Shown: positions 1-11,457 of the stretch, piece by piece | How the letters are laid out: every line of letters begins with the position of its first letter | Position numbering within the stretch: position 1 is the stretch's first letter | Assembly: GCA_940337035.1 (NCBI GenBank) | Contig: CALNHX010003546.1 | Location: 62,001-126,000 of the forward strand | Direction of reading: 5' to 3' | Source of the DNA: Agriotes lineatus | Lineage: Eukaryota > Arthropoda > Insecta > Coleoptera > Elateridae | DNA length: 64,000 nucleotides | The notes under the pieces: model-generated | Told to the model about the DNA's origin: nothing | What the model saw: only the letters and a program-made list of their open reading frames with translations | The model's database searches: none | Position numbers and translations under genes: made by a program

Positions 1-151
1 ATATAAAGGTAAGTAATTAATCTAATTGTGCATTGAAGTTTATTAAGAATAATCAACTAGTAGTATTTAATGATGATTATTATAAAAGTTTATACAAAAA
101 TAGTTTACAAGATAAAATATAAAGATGCATACCGTACACAAAAGTACATGG

Positions 152-1886
152 TTATTTAAACGATGAAAGCAAAGTTGCGGCTGAGGTTGGTTCCGTCTGG
201 TAATTGTTTTGTGCAAGTTGCATGGAAGTAACACTAGTCAGTTGTGTCCATTGATAGTCGTCGACAACGGAGGAGCTTGTACTCATAATAATTGAGCTTG
301 GTGCATTTATTGCAACAGAATTACGATTTAATGTTCCCATTTGACCTTCAAATAAAATGTCATTTATAGCTTTCTTAGCAAAGATTTATTGCAACGGCTC
401 CATCTTCTGCAGTTCCATTGCCCAGGTGCTAGTTAACTGTTGGATTAACTTTATCTTTTTTGCCTTCTTTTTTGGTGGCTCCCAAACACTCGGGGTATCA
501 TTCTGGAAAAAACAGTGGAAATAGTTAATTATTATCAACTGTTTCGTTAAACGGAAATTAACATAATGTTGTTTTTAGCTGCCTAACACGCCTAACGAGT
601 GGATAAAAATAGCAGATGGGTTTGAGAAGCGATGGAACTTCCCTCATTGCCTGGGTGCGATAGACGGAAAACATATCGCAATAAAGAAACCTCCAAATAC
701 AGGATCGTTCTACTATAATTACAAGAACTTTTTCAGTATAGTGATGATGGCAGTTGTTGGCCCACAGTATGAGTTTCTAATGGTTGATGTCGGTATTAAC
801 GGACGGATTTCGAATGGAGGAGTGATAAGCTATACGACATTCGGACAAAAATTAGATAACAACAGTCTTGGACTTCCTGAACCTGGAAGGTTACCGGACA
901 GTCCAAAGACACTTCCGTTTGTATTCGTTGCAGACGATGCATTTGCCATGAGTGAAAACTTATTGAAGCCGTACGCCCAAACAGAATTAACTCAACAAAG
1001 GCGAATTTTTAATTGTCGACTCAGTAGAGCGCGCCGCATTGTTGAAAATGCATTCGGCATTCTAGCTGCTAGATTTGGTGTGTTTCAAAGGCCTATTTTA
1101 CTATCACCAGAAAAAACTCAAATAGTTGTTCTAGCTTGCTGCTACCTACACAACTATTTAAGAAGGAATATATCAAGTACATACCTCTCTCAAGGCTCAG
1201 CGGATATAGAAAATCTTTAAACTGGGGATATAATTAACGGGTCTTGGAGGTCAAATGAAGAATTAGTAAATTTGCAAAATAGCTACAGCAGGAATCCATC
1301 AGATCGTGCAAAACAGATCCGGTACAGCTACTGCGAATACTTTAACAACGAAGGGAAGGTTCTGTGGCAACATAATTTCATTTGAAATATCTATAATATT
1401 CAAGCCTATCCATTTTTTTATATGTATTTTATTAAATGTAAAAAGTGCTTAATAAATTACTTACATTTCTTCATGCATCGACATTAATATTTTCTCCATC
1501 TGTCTCTGCGTCTACGGTACTAATTGATTGAGCTGGAGTTTCTTGATCCTGCAGAAAAAGCATTTCACTGAAATACCATAACGTAGATTCGTACACGTCT
1601 TCAGTTCCAGTGCCAGTTGGTTTTGAAGCCGAATTTTTTAAAAATTCCTTTCTAAAATTTGTTCATAAGGAATTGATCTTCTTCTTCGCATCTTCTCTAT
1701 CAGCTTCTGGGTATTTTTCTCGGTATTTTACAACAAGAAGGTCATACGCGTCATTTTTTTCTGCCGGTCCATGTACTCATCATCTTTGACTTTCCATAGG
1801 ACAGGTAAATCTCTATAACATCTTGTAACTTTGATTATAAACTGCCTGTCATCAACTTTCGACGTAGCACGTTTATAACTAGGCAT
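152..1886 (-). pseudogene. Harbinger-1 MADF/SANT-like partner gene, two exons, broken
   Basis: Harbinger elements carry a second DNA-binding protein that helps the transposase into the nucleus and onto the ends. Exon 1 runs from about 1886 to 1465. It starts MPSYKRATSK, contains a MADF-type core with conserved tryptophans and a KKKINSL segment, and is damaged by a frameshift in an A-run near 1760 and by at least one TGA. Exon 2 runs from about 503 to 152, begins NDTPSVWEPPKKKAKK and includes one TAA. The acidic, Gln/Ser-rich tail matches the other copies in style. The 961-bp intron contains transposase exon 2 on the opposite strand. Confidence 0.7.
579..1385 (+). pseudogene. Harbinger-1 transposase, exon 2 (one nonsense codon)
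   Basis: The exon starts after a TTTTTAG acceptor and encodes the DDE nuclease that cuts and rejoins the element ends. Three catalytic blocks are visible: GAIDGKH near exon residue 32, VADDAFAM, and RARRIVENAFGIL, which supply the D, D and E. The reading frame is open until a TAA at 1218-1220, after which the normal tail (GSWRSNEELV and a conserved WQH end) continues in the same frame to 1385. A single nonsense change therefore removes about 54 residues. Exon 1 is off the left edge. The whole exon lies inside the large intron of the antisense partner gene. Confidence 0.85.
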
Positions 1887-2060
1887 GTTGATCTACACTT
1901 TAACGAACTAGTTACCTAAACAATCAGCGACAGACTGGCAGAATAGTGCGCAATACTACGAAACTGCCCTCACACTGTTCAATATATTGACGAACCTTCA
2001 ATAAAAACCAAACTTATTTTGATTTCTTCAATATATTGCGCAAGTCGTCAATATGTAACT

Positions 2061-2117
2061 TAAACGATCAATAATATTGTGCAATAACAGATATTGTGCA
2101 ATATTATTGATCGTTTA
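2061..2117. repeat. Terminal palindrome of Harbinger-1
   Basis: Two 25-bp arms starting TAAACGATCAATAATATT face each other around a 7-bp spacer. The first 19 positions pair perfectly and the inner positions imperfectly. It ends 8 bp from the element terminus, so it is a subterminal hairpin of the right end. Confidence 0.75.
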
Positions 2118-2648
2118 GGGGTGCCTTAATAGTCCAGTCTGTAGGGACAAAAAAAGGCCTTTGCTCAACAAAAAATGGAGTATGAACGGTTTTTATATAT
2201 GTTGTTCAGGTCGGGATCCTGATGTTAAATCCAAGTTTTCGACCTTGGAGGGACGCCGCGGGAGCCGCCATCTTGGATTAAAGGTGCTAAAAACTGGTGT
2301 TTTCCAAATAGCTCCGCAACAGTTAATCCAACGTCAAAAAAGTTCAATATAAAGTTAAAGAAGACAAGATTCTTGACATTTTTTGTTTATTAATTTTTGT
2401 TGTAAGTGTAATATGTAACGAGCTACAGCGGCTGAAAGTTGGACATTTCTCCAAAATATCGTTAAATTTTATTTATGTTGGTACATTTTGTAGGAACAAC
2501 TTACACTATATTGTTTGTAATATTTATATACATCAGAATAACGTTCTACAGAGAAATACAAAGTATTATCAAAAATTATTTTCATCTAGTAAAGCTATGG
2601 AATAGTTCTTAATTTATGAATGCAACTATAAGTCACTTATACTCGCAC

Positions 2649-4354
2649 ATGCAGCCGTTGTTTTCGATGGATATCCGTTTGATGGTGGTAAAAAATACCA
2701 AGACTGCAGAAAGACTTCGCCGATCGAAAAAGCAAATCTCTGCGGATGTTATTTTCGATTAAACAACGCCAGTTCTAGTTTCCCAAGAACAATTCCTAGC
2801 AAACGAAAAGAATAAAGGCCGTTTGATTTCGATGCTGAAAAAAACATTCGAACATTACTGTATTACAATTAAGCAGGCTGAAGAATATGTATTAATTGTC
2901 AACACGGCGATTTCTTTGTGCTCAATATTTGATGCTGTTTTCGTCATTCGAGAAGACCTCGATCTTCTAGTCCTGCTGACGGCATTAGCAACATCTACTT
3001 TCGCAAACCTAGGAGAGGCAAACTTCTGCAAATAGTTTTAAATATGAAAAAGCATCTGAGAACATTCTGTTTCTCCATGCGTTTAGTGGCTGCGACACAA
3101 CGTCGTGCATCTACAACCAACGAAAAACGAAATTTTGTTGGCTTGTCCAGAAAAGCACAAGACTCAATGACACTATAGGCATATTCAAACATCACGATGC
3201 CAAACCAGATGATATCGCAGATGCTGAAGCACGCTTACTACTCGTTGCTTTGTATGGCGACATGGAAAAAAATACCTTGGAAGAAGTCCGTTATCAACAT
3301 TTCGCAAAATTAATTTTGCTTCTTTGCCACCAACGAAGGACGCTGCACGGTATCACGCATTTAGGACGTACGTATCACCAGGTCCAACAGTGGTATGGAA
3401 TTGAAAATAATGCACACTCCAGTAACAATGACAGAGAATCCAGCACACGAGACTTTATTAAAATTAATTCCATGCCATTGTAAAAAAGGATGTGGCGGAG
3501 CATGTGGCTTTAGGAAAAGTGGGATGAAGTGCTCTATTCTGTGTGGATTCTGTAATGGCCAATCATGCGAAAATCCACCCGAAGTTCACATCGAGAGTGG
3601 GAATGAAGATGAGGACATTTCATCAATAGAAGTCCCGAGTCTCAGGAACAATGATTTCGAAGATAACATTGAGGATAAATACTCTTATGGAGACGTCAAC
3701 ACAGTGGTCGGAATGTAAACTTTGACGAACCGGAACGCTGTCGGGGGGGACCGGGGAGTACGCCTGCCGTGTGCGCCGCAGGCGATAATTTTTGCGGAAA
3801 ATAATAATAATGTTGATAATAATAAGTGTTTTTCCGTCAATAGTCGACACAAACCAGTTTAATTTAATATTTTATTTCAAAGTAAAACGACCCTAATTAA
3901 ACAAAACAAGAACGGTAGATATAAATACAACAAAATAAAGTTTATTCATTTCCTTCTAGAATAACTTAATAATAGGCAATAAAATCAAAATAATTCAACA
4001 AAATTCAAAACTCTAAATATTGTAAGGTAACGTAACAGATAATACATTTCGCTCAATTCATCGAGAGCATCAGACTATTGTGCTAAGGTTGCTGACAAAT
4101 TGTACCGATGCAATCATTTTGTGAACGCCGCTATATTTGCTTCTTTCTTTTCCATCTCTTTTTGGAAAATTTTTCACGAAACGGAACGGATTTTGATGAA
4201 ATTTCACGAGACTCTTGATAATATTTCACGAACCGGAACGCCATTCCGGTCCGTTCCGGTACATTCCGACCACTGCTTCAACATCTATCGACCTGGGCCT
4301 TCAAAAATAAAAAAAAAACTAAATAATATAATCGCGAACATGAAACATCACTAA
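2649..4354 (+). pseudogene. PIN/FEN-like nuclease plus CXC-domain protein of the long-TIR element
   Basis: The gene is spread over three frames. From the N side it reads VVFDGYP, then an ERLRRSKKQ segment, then LVSQEQFLANEKNKGRLI, an IKQAEEYVLIV block and an IREDLDLLVLLTAL block. The last two resemble the acidic metal-binding strands of XPG-I/FEN-type nucleases. FLHAFSGCDTTS follows, and near the end a cysteine-rich CHCKKGCGGACGFRKSGMK segment of Tesmin/CXC type (about 3470-3570). There are at least four frameshifts and one early TAA. A 574-bp hAT insert interrupts the last codons; removing it with one 8-bp duplication rejoins YSYGDVN to IYRPGPSK and a normal stop. The nuclease assignment is inference from motif shape. 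Confidence 0.65.
3702..4275. mobile_element. Non-autonomous hAT element inside the CXC-protein gene
   Basis: The ends read CAGTGGTCGGAATGT and ACATTCCGACCACTG, a perfect 15-bp TIR. The flanks are CGTCAACA (3694-3701) and CTTCAACA (4276-4283), an 8-bp duplication with one mismatch, as expected for hAT. The 574-bp interior has no transposase. GAACCGGAACG recurs next to both ends. Confidence 0.9.
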
Positions 4355-4851
4355 ACTGGAGCATCTGTGGATTAGGCCTACTGGGATACCACAATAAAAA
4401 AAAAGCTCCATTAACTCTACCTCATGGTGGTGTGGAAATGAGTTTACTAGACGTTTATCAAATTATTATAACTACGTAAAGAAAAACCATAAATAATACA
4501 AGAAAAAATTTTAAAAATGAAAAATTACACTATTTTTTAGAGAAATTTTCATCTTTCCGCCGCTCTAACTTCTTTCATATTAAATTTACAAAAAATAGTT
4601 ATATACAAAAAATGTCAAGAATCTTATCTTCTTTAACTTTGAATTAGACTTTCTTTGAGTAGGATCAACCGTTGCGGAGTCATTTGGAAAAAGCCAGTTT
4701 TTAGCACCTTTAATCCAAGGTGGCTGTTCGCGCGGCGCCCCTCCAAGGCCGAAAACTTGGATTTTTTATTAGGATCTCGACCTAAACAACATATATAAAA
4801 ATCGTTTATACTCCATTTTTTGTAAGGCAGAAACCTCTACTGACTGGACTA

Positions 4852-5869
4852 TAAGGGTTGCGGAATGAAAATTGGCCAGGTATGGGGTTTATGGTGATTT
4901 CTCCCTTCAATAATGACCTTTAATCTTACTAATTACGCAATAATTTAGATATTTCCTGCAAGTCGTTAAAATTCAATCATTCCTACTTTTGGCCAGAAAT
5001 TTCTAAAAGCGACCCACTGGGCGGCGTCCGGGTCCAGCTATCCAAAAATACTCATTGAACATTCACACACACCACACAAATGGATATATCTTATTTATGC
5101 AGATTGCAGCGAACGTGACCGTGACTAGTTTCTAAACACATGTTTAGAGTTTAGATGCGTCGTTCCGTACAATTGGGGCCCCTGGACTAAGTTGAATTCT
5201 CAAATATGTTTTCTAGTGCTAATTTTATTTATTTTTTTTTTTTTTGAGTTTTTGGGGAGCCCCGGGGCAATGTAGCATTGTAGCTACGCCATTGCTAATT
5301 GTTATTACAATTCAAGGCGACACCACGCGCCGCGCGCCTTTCTGAAATTGTCAATTGCTCTGTATCGTACGCCGATTTGTCTGACGCACCACAGCGTATT
5401 CATAAATAAATTCTCTAGTGATTCCGAGGATCGGGCGCTCTATATTATACAGTAGTGTGGTGCGTCGCTATAGGTGTGAAAAAATGTTTGAAATTTAAAA
5501 TGCCTGTATGCAGGAAAGTTGTGCATTAAAATTAGAAGATGAATCGCATTTTTTTCAGTTTTTTTGGATCACCCCTTCCACTTCCCCAACATTCTTTAGA
5601 ATACAGTTTTTATTTATTTTTTTGAAAAATTTACTTCTAAGATGGCTAAAGACCAAAAATCATTTTTTTTTCTTAAAAATTAGCCTTAGTCATGCCTGCT
5701 ACTTCTTTTTCTCAACTTACCATATCCTCCATACATCTCTTCCACCAACCCTTATCACCCCAAGTGCTATATCTGAAAACAGGATTTGTTAAAAAAAAAA
5801 CAAAAAAGTTTAATATTTTTATTTTTAAGTGAAAACCACATATACAAATTAACTTACGAGATTATTCAA
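4852..5869. other. Unassigned repeat-like sequence
   Basis: No coding potential was recognised. A perfect 11-bp inverted repeat (GACGCACCACA at about 5382, partner at about 5456) could form a hairpin. T-rich runs lie at about 5226-5245 and 5550-5680, and the open frame at 5508-5792 is a by-product of that composition. Confidence 0.4.
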
Positions 5870-6962
5870 TATTAAAATCTTTCTTGCTTTCAAAGTGGCA
5901 TTTTTGCTCTGGAGTCCAAAGTGTTTCGAATAATCCCATCCCTTCTCTTTGGTTCACAAACCGACGTGAATGCTTGCGTGACCAATTTTTATCGCTCTTT
6001 CAACTGCTTGGCTATAACAAGGCAAACCCCTACAATATAATATCGCAGAAACATTAGGATTTTCTACAACTTGCGCTAAATCCTTTTCAGATAAACCTCT
6101 TGTAATAGATAGGAGGTTCGTTGTATTTAATAGTCTGCCAATCTAATAATCCAATATACTCTTCACAATCAAAGGTAAACTAAGGAATAATAAAATTGCG
6201 AACGTTTATATCATGACTTATATTATTTCGTGTTTAATATTCTATGATAGGCAAGTTTTCTAATATACTTTCTTTCATCCCAAAGCATAGCTAGCAAAAC
6301 GTTTTCGGGATGTCCAAAGTAACCGTTTCTTTGAATGACACCATAAACTATATTTCTCAACTCCTTTGGCAAATATCGACTTAGTCTAATGGTATCAAAA
6401 ATATGCTTTGACCCGTAAATGCATGAAGAATTCTGCTTGATTTTAAACCACATCGGTGCATAAACTTTTATTATAAATGTCGCTAATGTTACCAAACTAT
6501 CCGACGGGTCTTTAGTAGCTAAATAAAGCCAGAGGATTCGATTACCTGTGGTTAACCGTCTGGAGTGATTAAGCTTTCCAGGATTATGTTTTGGCATGTT
6601 TTCCATCCAAGTTCCACTTACAACAACTTGACAAATATCGTAAACGTATTTCTGATCGCAATTTAAATCACTGGTCTGCATATCTGGAAGAGTTGATTTA
6701 ATTCGTCTGAATTTGACAAAGGGAAGATTCTCACAACGCCCTAGCATCTGCCCGATAGGACTTGAAATGCTTGAGGTCCAGTTGTTTTTCCATCTAGGTG
6801 TTGGACTAAATGCCTTAGAGGGAGTTCATTAGCATGAAAGAGGCAGATTATCCATTGCAGTGGTCTCTCCAAAGTGTTTTCCATTAAAGTTATTACCCCT
6901 GCATTATGTCCTGTATTGCAATTCGTTCCATCACAGCCAACTGCTTTCAAAGATTGGACCGA
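5870..6962 (-). pseudogene. Unclassified insect repeat-encoded protein, broken
   Basis: Two overlapping frames join at about 6745. The first has AVGCDGTNCNTGHNAGVI and a PLQWIICLFHANELPLRHL block; the second has LTTGNRILWLYLATKDPSD, VYAPMWFKIK and RNGYFGHPENVLLAMLWDER. A third frame carries SQAVERAIK near 5985. This combination recurs in many uncharacterised insect repeat proteins; I do not know its reaction. The N-terminal half is missing upstream of 6962, where unrelated sequence begins. One frameshift is clear and several stops lie in the C-terminal part. Confidence 0.5.
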
Positions 6963-7579
6963 AATTGAAGAGGCTTAAAGGAAATCTAGTATACTTCTCG
7001 AAGAACGTTATTTTGGAACGGTATTTTTTCGGAACGAGAACGTGTGGGACGTTCCACCTAACGCATCGTTCCGCCCATCTCTACGTGGTTGGCTATAATC
7101 CACCTGTAACGCGCAAATTGCTACGCTATGGTGGGGAGAAATGGGCGCTATGAAGGTTTCTACGGTTATCATTAAGTGTTGCCAAGTTTAGTAAAATAAT
7201 CAGTTAATTTATTTTGAATTTATTTGTTTTACACACTTAATATTAGGAAAAGAAAGCGGGAAATAATTTTTTCGAAAAGCATGTTATATTTTACATTTTT
7301 CTAACTTTTACCTATAAAGATGCCTGACCGATAAATAGTTTGTATATAGTGAGATAATAAGTTTTTTCTTATAATATAAAATGATTTAAGTTCATCATCC
7401 ACCTCCCCACCACCGTTTATATAAGAAAATAATTTGACCTTGGGGAGGTGGAAGACCAACTCCAATCATTTTTTGCGATAAGAGTAAAATACTTGCTTTC
7501 CTTAGACACAACTTTTCCGCACCCAGGAATTTTGAATTTTTCAAACTTGAAATGTCGCACCACTCTACTATAATACAGG
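6963..7579. other. Unassigned stretch between repeats
   Basis: It contains a piece reading TTCCGCCCATCTCT near 7067, which resembles a hAT end, but no partner end was found. No gene was recognised. Confidence 0.35.
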
Positions 7580-7668
7580 TAGGGTTGCCAACTCTCGAAA
7601 AACCAACCGGGAAGATTAACAAATCGGGGGGCAGGGGTGGAGTTGCAAAAAAAACCCTTAAATAGTTA

Positions 7669-9212
7669 TTAATTTTTATTTTTAAATTTATATTTACATT
7701 GCTTTCGAGCAGCATCTAATATTTGAGGGGTTTTTACCACAAAATTATAAAAGTTTTTACATGAAAAATCGAAGTTTGTTAGTATTTGTAACTCTGCTTT
7801 TACTAATGAATTATTCATCCGGTTTCTTTCCTTGCTCCATACTTGTTCCATCATGCTGAAAACACGTTCGCAGGAAGCATTAGACACAGGAATAGAAAGA
7901 ACAAACGTTTTTTCAATTCAGGACAGGGATTTCTATCTTTTGATTTCGCAAAGAAATCAACCCAGCGTAAATCAACTTGATTCTCTTCAATGAGATATGG
8001 TTGAATTTCACGCAAAATTCATCGTACAGCTTGTCTTGATCTAAGGCAATATTTAAAATTTCTTGCAATCTAATAATGCCTGTCCATTTAATTGGTTCTT
8101 TTAGAGATAAAATTTTCATTGCTTGGTATTCCGGATCATCAAAGTTATACCATTTTAGTAAATAATTCAAACAACGCCCAAAAAATATATTGACATCAGT
8201 TTTAAACTTTGTCTTTTGCGGTTCATCAAACTGCTTTAATAAATCCATGGCAGATTTACCATAAAATTGATCAGCCTGTCTGTTTTGTAGCTTCGTTTTC
8301 AAATCAATCATTATGTCATGAATTTCGGTGCTTGTTACTCTGTCGGATTCTAGTAATTTAATGGCATTCTGAAAGACTTGCATTATATTTTGCGTAAAAT
8401 AAAGAATACATAAGACTGCACTTGCAATTTGCTTTATATATTCTCGAGTTTAAAGTTTTAAGCTTTTGGTAAGCAGAAACATTTATTTCATAATTAACAG
8501 CAGCATTGTCGGCAGAATATGCTGAGATTTGACTCACTTCAAGGCCGTTTTTATACAAAATATTTATTATCTGATCTTTAATTGCTTCGCTGTTTTCTTG
8601 GTAATCTTCGTAAAAGTCTAATAAACCGGTTTGAATGCCATTTTCTAATGAAAAATATTTAATCAATAATGGATACATTTTTAAATTTCCTCTGACGAAT
8701 CACTGGCTACTGAAAAATATTGACTTGTTTTTAAATTACTGATTAGGCTTTCGTGACTAGCCGGCCCTAAAACATTTTCAGTAATACTGCTCGCTTTTGT
8801 TCTACCGCATGATATTTTTTCGCAATCGTCGAATCAGAAAACATGGCAGCGTTCAATTTGTGTCCACAATCTTGACTATTATAACTATGATGATGTTTGA
8901 TGTCATGAAAAGTTGAAGTAACTTCAGCAGCGGTAATGCTGTTTTTCGCCGAAAAAAAGATGTGATACCTCGATTGCCTTCGGCGTTCTTAACAAATTTT
9001 TGATGCTTAGAAGATGCTGCATGTTGTTTCACTGCTCCAAAGCCGTCAAACTTTACCGAAAATAAATGCTGACATACGTTACATTTTGCTGTGAACTCGT
9101 CTGTTTTCGATAACCACGTATGTTCTCTTAACCACTGGTCATTGAAAGAGCAATAGTACCTTTTTTTCTTTGTACTTGTACTACTTTTACCTCCCGAGTT
9201 ATCACGATCCAT
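7669..9212 (-). pseudogene. hAT-1 transposase with BED-like zinc finger, degenerate
   Basis: The gene starts MDRDNSGGKSSTSTKKKR and soon shows a BED-like finger (CNVCQHLF, then HAASSKHQKF) that would bind the element ends. The RNase-H-like middle is scattered over frames (SAYSADNAAVNYEIN at about 8500, KTDVNIFFGRCLNYLLKW at about 8170). The C-terminal dimerisation region SNASCERVFSMMEQVWSKER lies at about 7830-7887. At least three frame breaks and missing middle segments make it non-functional. Only about 60 bp of leader remain before the Harbinger-2 boundary. Confidence 0.75.
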
Positions 9213-9389
9213 TTTTCAAATTACCTAATGCAAAATGAACGAGAAACCGCGGGTTCGCGCGGCGTACGTGAATAGCCGCGTCCACACCGGGCGCACGGGC
9301 TCGCGAGGCAGCCTCAGTAGTTTGCCCGGAAATACAGAGGCGAGCCTCGCGAGGCAGGCCGAGCCATCAGAAGCCCTCGAACATCCAAC

Positions 9390-11457
9390 ATGGACAGTAG
9401 TTGTGTAATTTCTGCTGCAGCTACTTTTATAGTAGCTTATTGTTTAAGAAAAAGGAAACAGTCACGTTTTAAAAAAAGACCAAGACGCTTTTGGATTAAA
9501 AAACTTTATGAGCGTCGCAATCAATACGGAAATAAATTACTAAAGGATTTGACATATGATAAAACCGTACATAATTTTACACGTATGTCCCTACAAGACT
9601 TTGAAAATTTATGCTCATTAGTGTCTGAGAAAATTAATAAGTGCGATACAAATTATAGAGAGGCAATCACTGTACGAGAACGAGTTTTAATTACTTTAAG
9701 ATTTTTAGCGAGCGGAGACTCTTATAGCAGCTTGCAATACTTACTTCGAGTATCGAAGCAGAGTATCTCAAAAATAATTCCTGAAGTTTGCGATGCTATT
9801 ATTGAGGCCTTAAGTGATTACGTAAAGGTAAGTAAAAAAATAATTCTATGATTTATAATATTTATTTAAATTTTACAATTAATACATTAATTGTAATGTA
9901 ATCGCTTTTATTTTTTACAAATGTGTTATATCTTGAGCTTCCAAATCAAGATTAGCAGCTGATGGTGTAAAGGCAGGTGATGGTGTAACGGCAGGTGATG
10001 GTGTCATGATATGTGACGATGATGTAGATGATTGGAGGTACTGTTGTGTAAAATATCCTGGAGTAAATTGTTGCTGCGTGTATTTGCCTAAATCTGCTTC
10101 AAAAATTATATTATTTATGCCGTTCTTTACACATGCTAAGGTTTGCGGATCATACTTTCTTAACTCATTGGGTATGTATTTTCTAAAAGAAAGGTATGGA
10201 TCGTTCATGTCGTTAGAAGTCTTTTGTAGGCAGTCAAGGGCTTCTGCAAGCATGCTGTCAGCGGAATCTACCTGCGGCTGCGTTTAAGCCTTCGGATTAT
10301 TACGTCTTTTTTTACGTGCAGGTTCTTGTGTAGGCATGTGAGTTACTGATCTTTCTTCTGTATGTTGTTCTGCTAATGTCTGTGGTGGTCCTTCTTCAGG
10401 TATGTTAGGTCCTTCTTCAGGTATGTTAGACTCCGATAGTTGTGACTGGGTATATGCGGCGTTCTCAGTATCTACGACTGCGTCTGAAGTTTGAAAGGAC
10501 TGCTGACTCTCCTCCTGAAAAAAATATTTAGATATAAAATGTTATACTTTGCACACAGATACATCAAAAACGGGGTTAGGACAAAGCGCAAACAAATTCA
10601 AAGGACAAAGCGAGAACATAAATTCAATTAATAGTAGTAGTTTTTTCTAGATTCCGTCAACAGAAGAAGAGTGGCTCGCTATATCAGAAGAATTTGAAAA
10701 GAAATGGAATTTCCCCCACGCGATTGGAGCAATGGATGGAAAACACGTTATGTTGCAAGCACCGATGAATAGTGGGACTGATTATGATAATTATAAGCAA
10801 TTCCCAAGCATTGTCCTCTTTGGATTGGTTGATGCTAACTACAATTTTTTGTATGTGAACGTAGGGCGAATCTCTGATGATGGAGTTTTTAAGAACGCGA
10901 CGTTATATAGAAAACTAGAAGAGAAAGAACTAAATGTGCCTAGGGAGAAGGTATTGCAAATACCATATGTAACTACAGTGCCCTACTTTATTTTGTCAGA
11001 TAAAGCCTTTGTACTCAACGAATATACCATGAAACCATTTGAGGGTAACCCAGGAAAGGGTTCCAAAGAAAGAGTATTTAATTATCGCCTCAGCCGAGCT
11101 CGACGTGTCGTTGAAAATGCATTTGGCATATTAAGTGCCATTTTTCGCGTTTTTAGAAAACCTATTTTGCTAGAGCCAAACAAAGCAACAAAAGTTGTCT
11201 TAACAGCTGTATATTTGTATAATTATATCCGGAAAAACACTTCTCGCAATAATATTCCACCCGAGCTATTTGACAGAGAACTTGAAGATGGTGTACTCAT
11301 TCCTGGCCAATGGAGAAATAATATAAATGAAATGACATTCGCACCAACTGCAGCGATTCCTAGGCGTGGTACTCGTAACGCAAAAGAAATACGGTTGCAC
11401 TTAGCGACACATTTTATGACTAATGGCTCAATCCCGTGGCAACTTCAGTATGCATAG
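9390..11457 (+). CDS. Harbinger-2 transposase, two exons, open throughout
   Basis: Exon 1 is 9390-9827 (AAAG before GTAAGT) and exon 2 is 10651-11457 (after TTTTTTCTAG). Both junctions are phase 0, giving about 414 residues, the usual size for the family. The protein is the DDE recombinase that excises and inserts the element in the nucleus. Exon 1 supplies the basic and helical DNA-binding part (FWIKKLYERRNQYG, RVLITLRFLASGDSYSSL). Exon 2 supplies AMDGKH (D near 175), LSDKAF (D near 263) and RARRVVENAFGIL (E near 301). No stop or frameshift was seen, so this is the best-preserved transposase here. Its 823-bp intron contains the last exon of the antisense partner gene. The start is the first ATG in a frame closed upstream. 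Confidence 0.85.

Larger units (their letters stand above)
1..2125. mobile_element. Harbinger-1, PIF/Harbinger DNA transposon, left end outside window
   Basis: The element holds the second exon of a Harbinger transposase on the plus strand and a two-exon MADF-type partner gene on the minus strand. Its right end reads AGGGGTGCC and is followed by TTAA, which fits the 3-bp TWA target preference of the superfamily. The terminal 60 bp form a palindrome (2061-2117). The left terminus and transposase exon 1 lie before base 1. Both genes are broken, so this copy is dead. Confidence 0.8.
2130..4851. mobile_element. Long-TIR transposon carrying a PIN/FEN-like plus CXC-domain protein
   Basis: The two ends, both starting TAGTCCAGTC, are inverted copies of each other for about 320 bp (2130-2455 and about 4530-4851) at roughly 80% identity by eye. 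The trinucleotide TAA flanks both sides (2127-2129 and 4852-4854), a candidate target-site duplication. Between the TIRs is one broken plus-strand gene. I do not assign a superfamily. The protein type recurs in insect genomes as uncharacterised loci with a Tesmin/TSO1-like CXC region. The element sits exactly at the right end of Harbinger-1 and was later hit by a small hAT. Confidence 0.75.

Noticed and set aside
5508..5792. 94-codon plus-strand open frame
   Set aside because: Phe/Leu-rich translation of T-rich sequence with no motif; composition explains it.
10380..10430. Short direct repeats considered as a CRISPR or satellite
   Set aside because: They are repeated codons within the Harbinger-2 partner exon; no array of regular spacers exists anywhere in the window.
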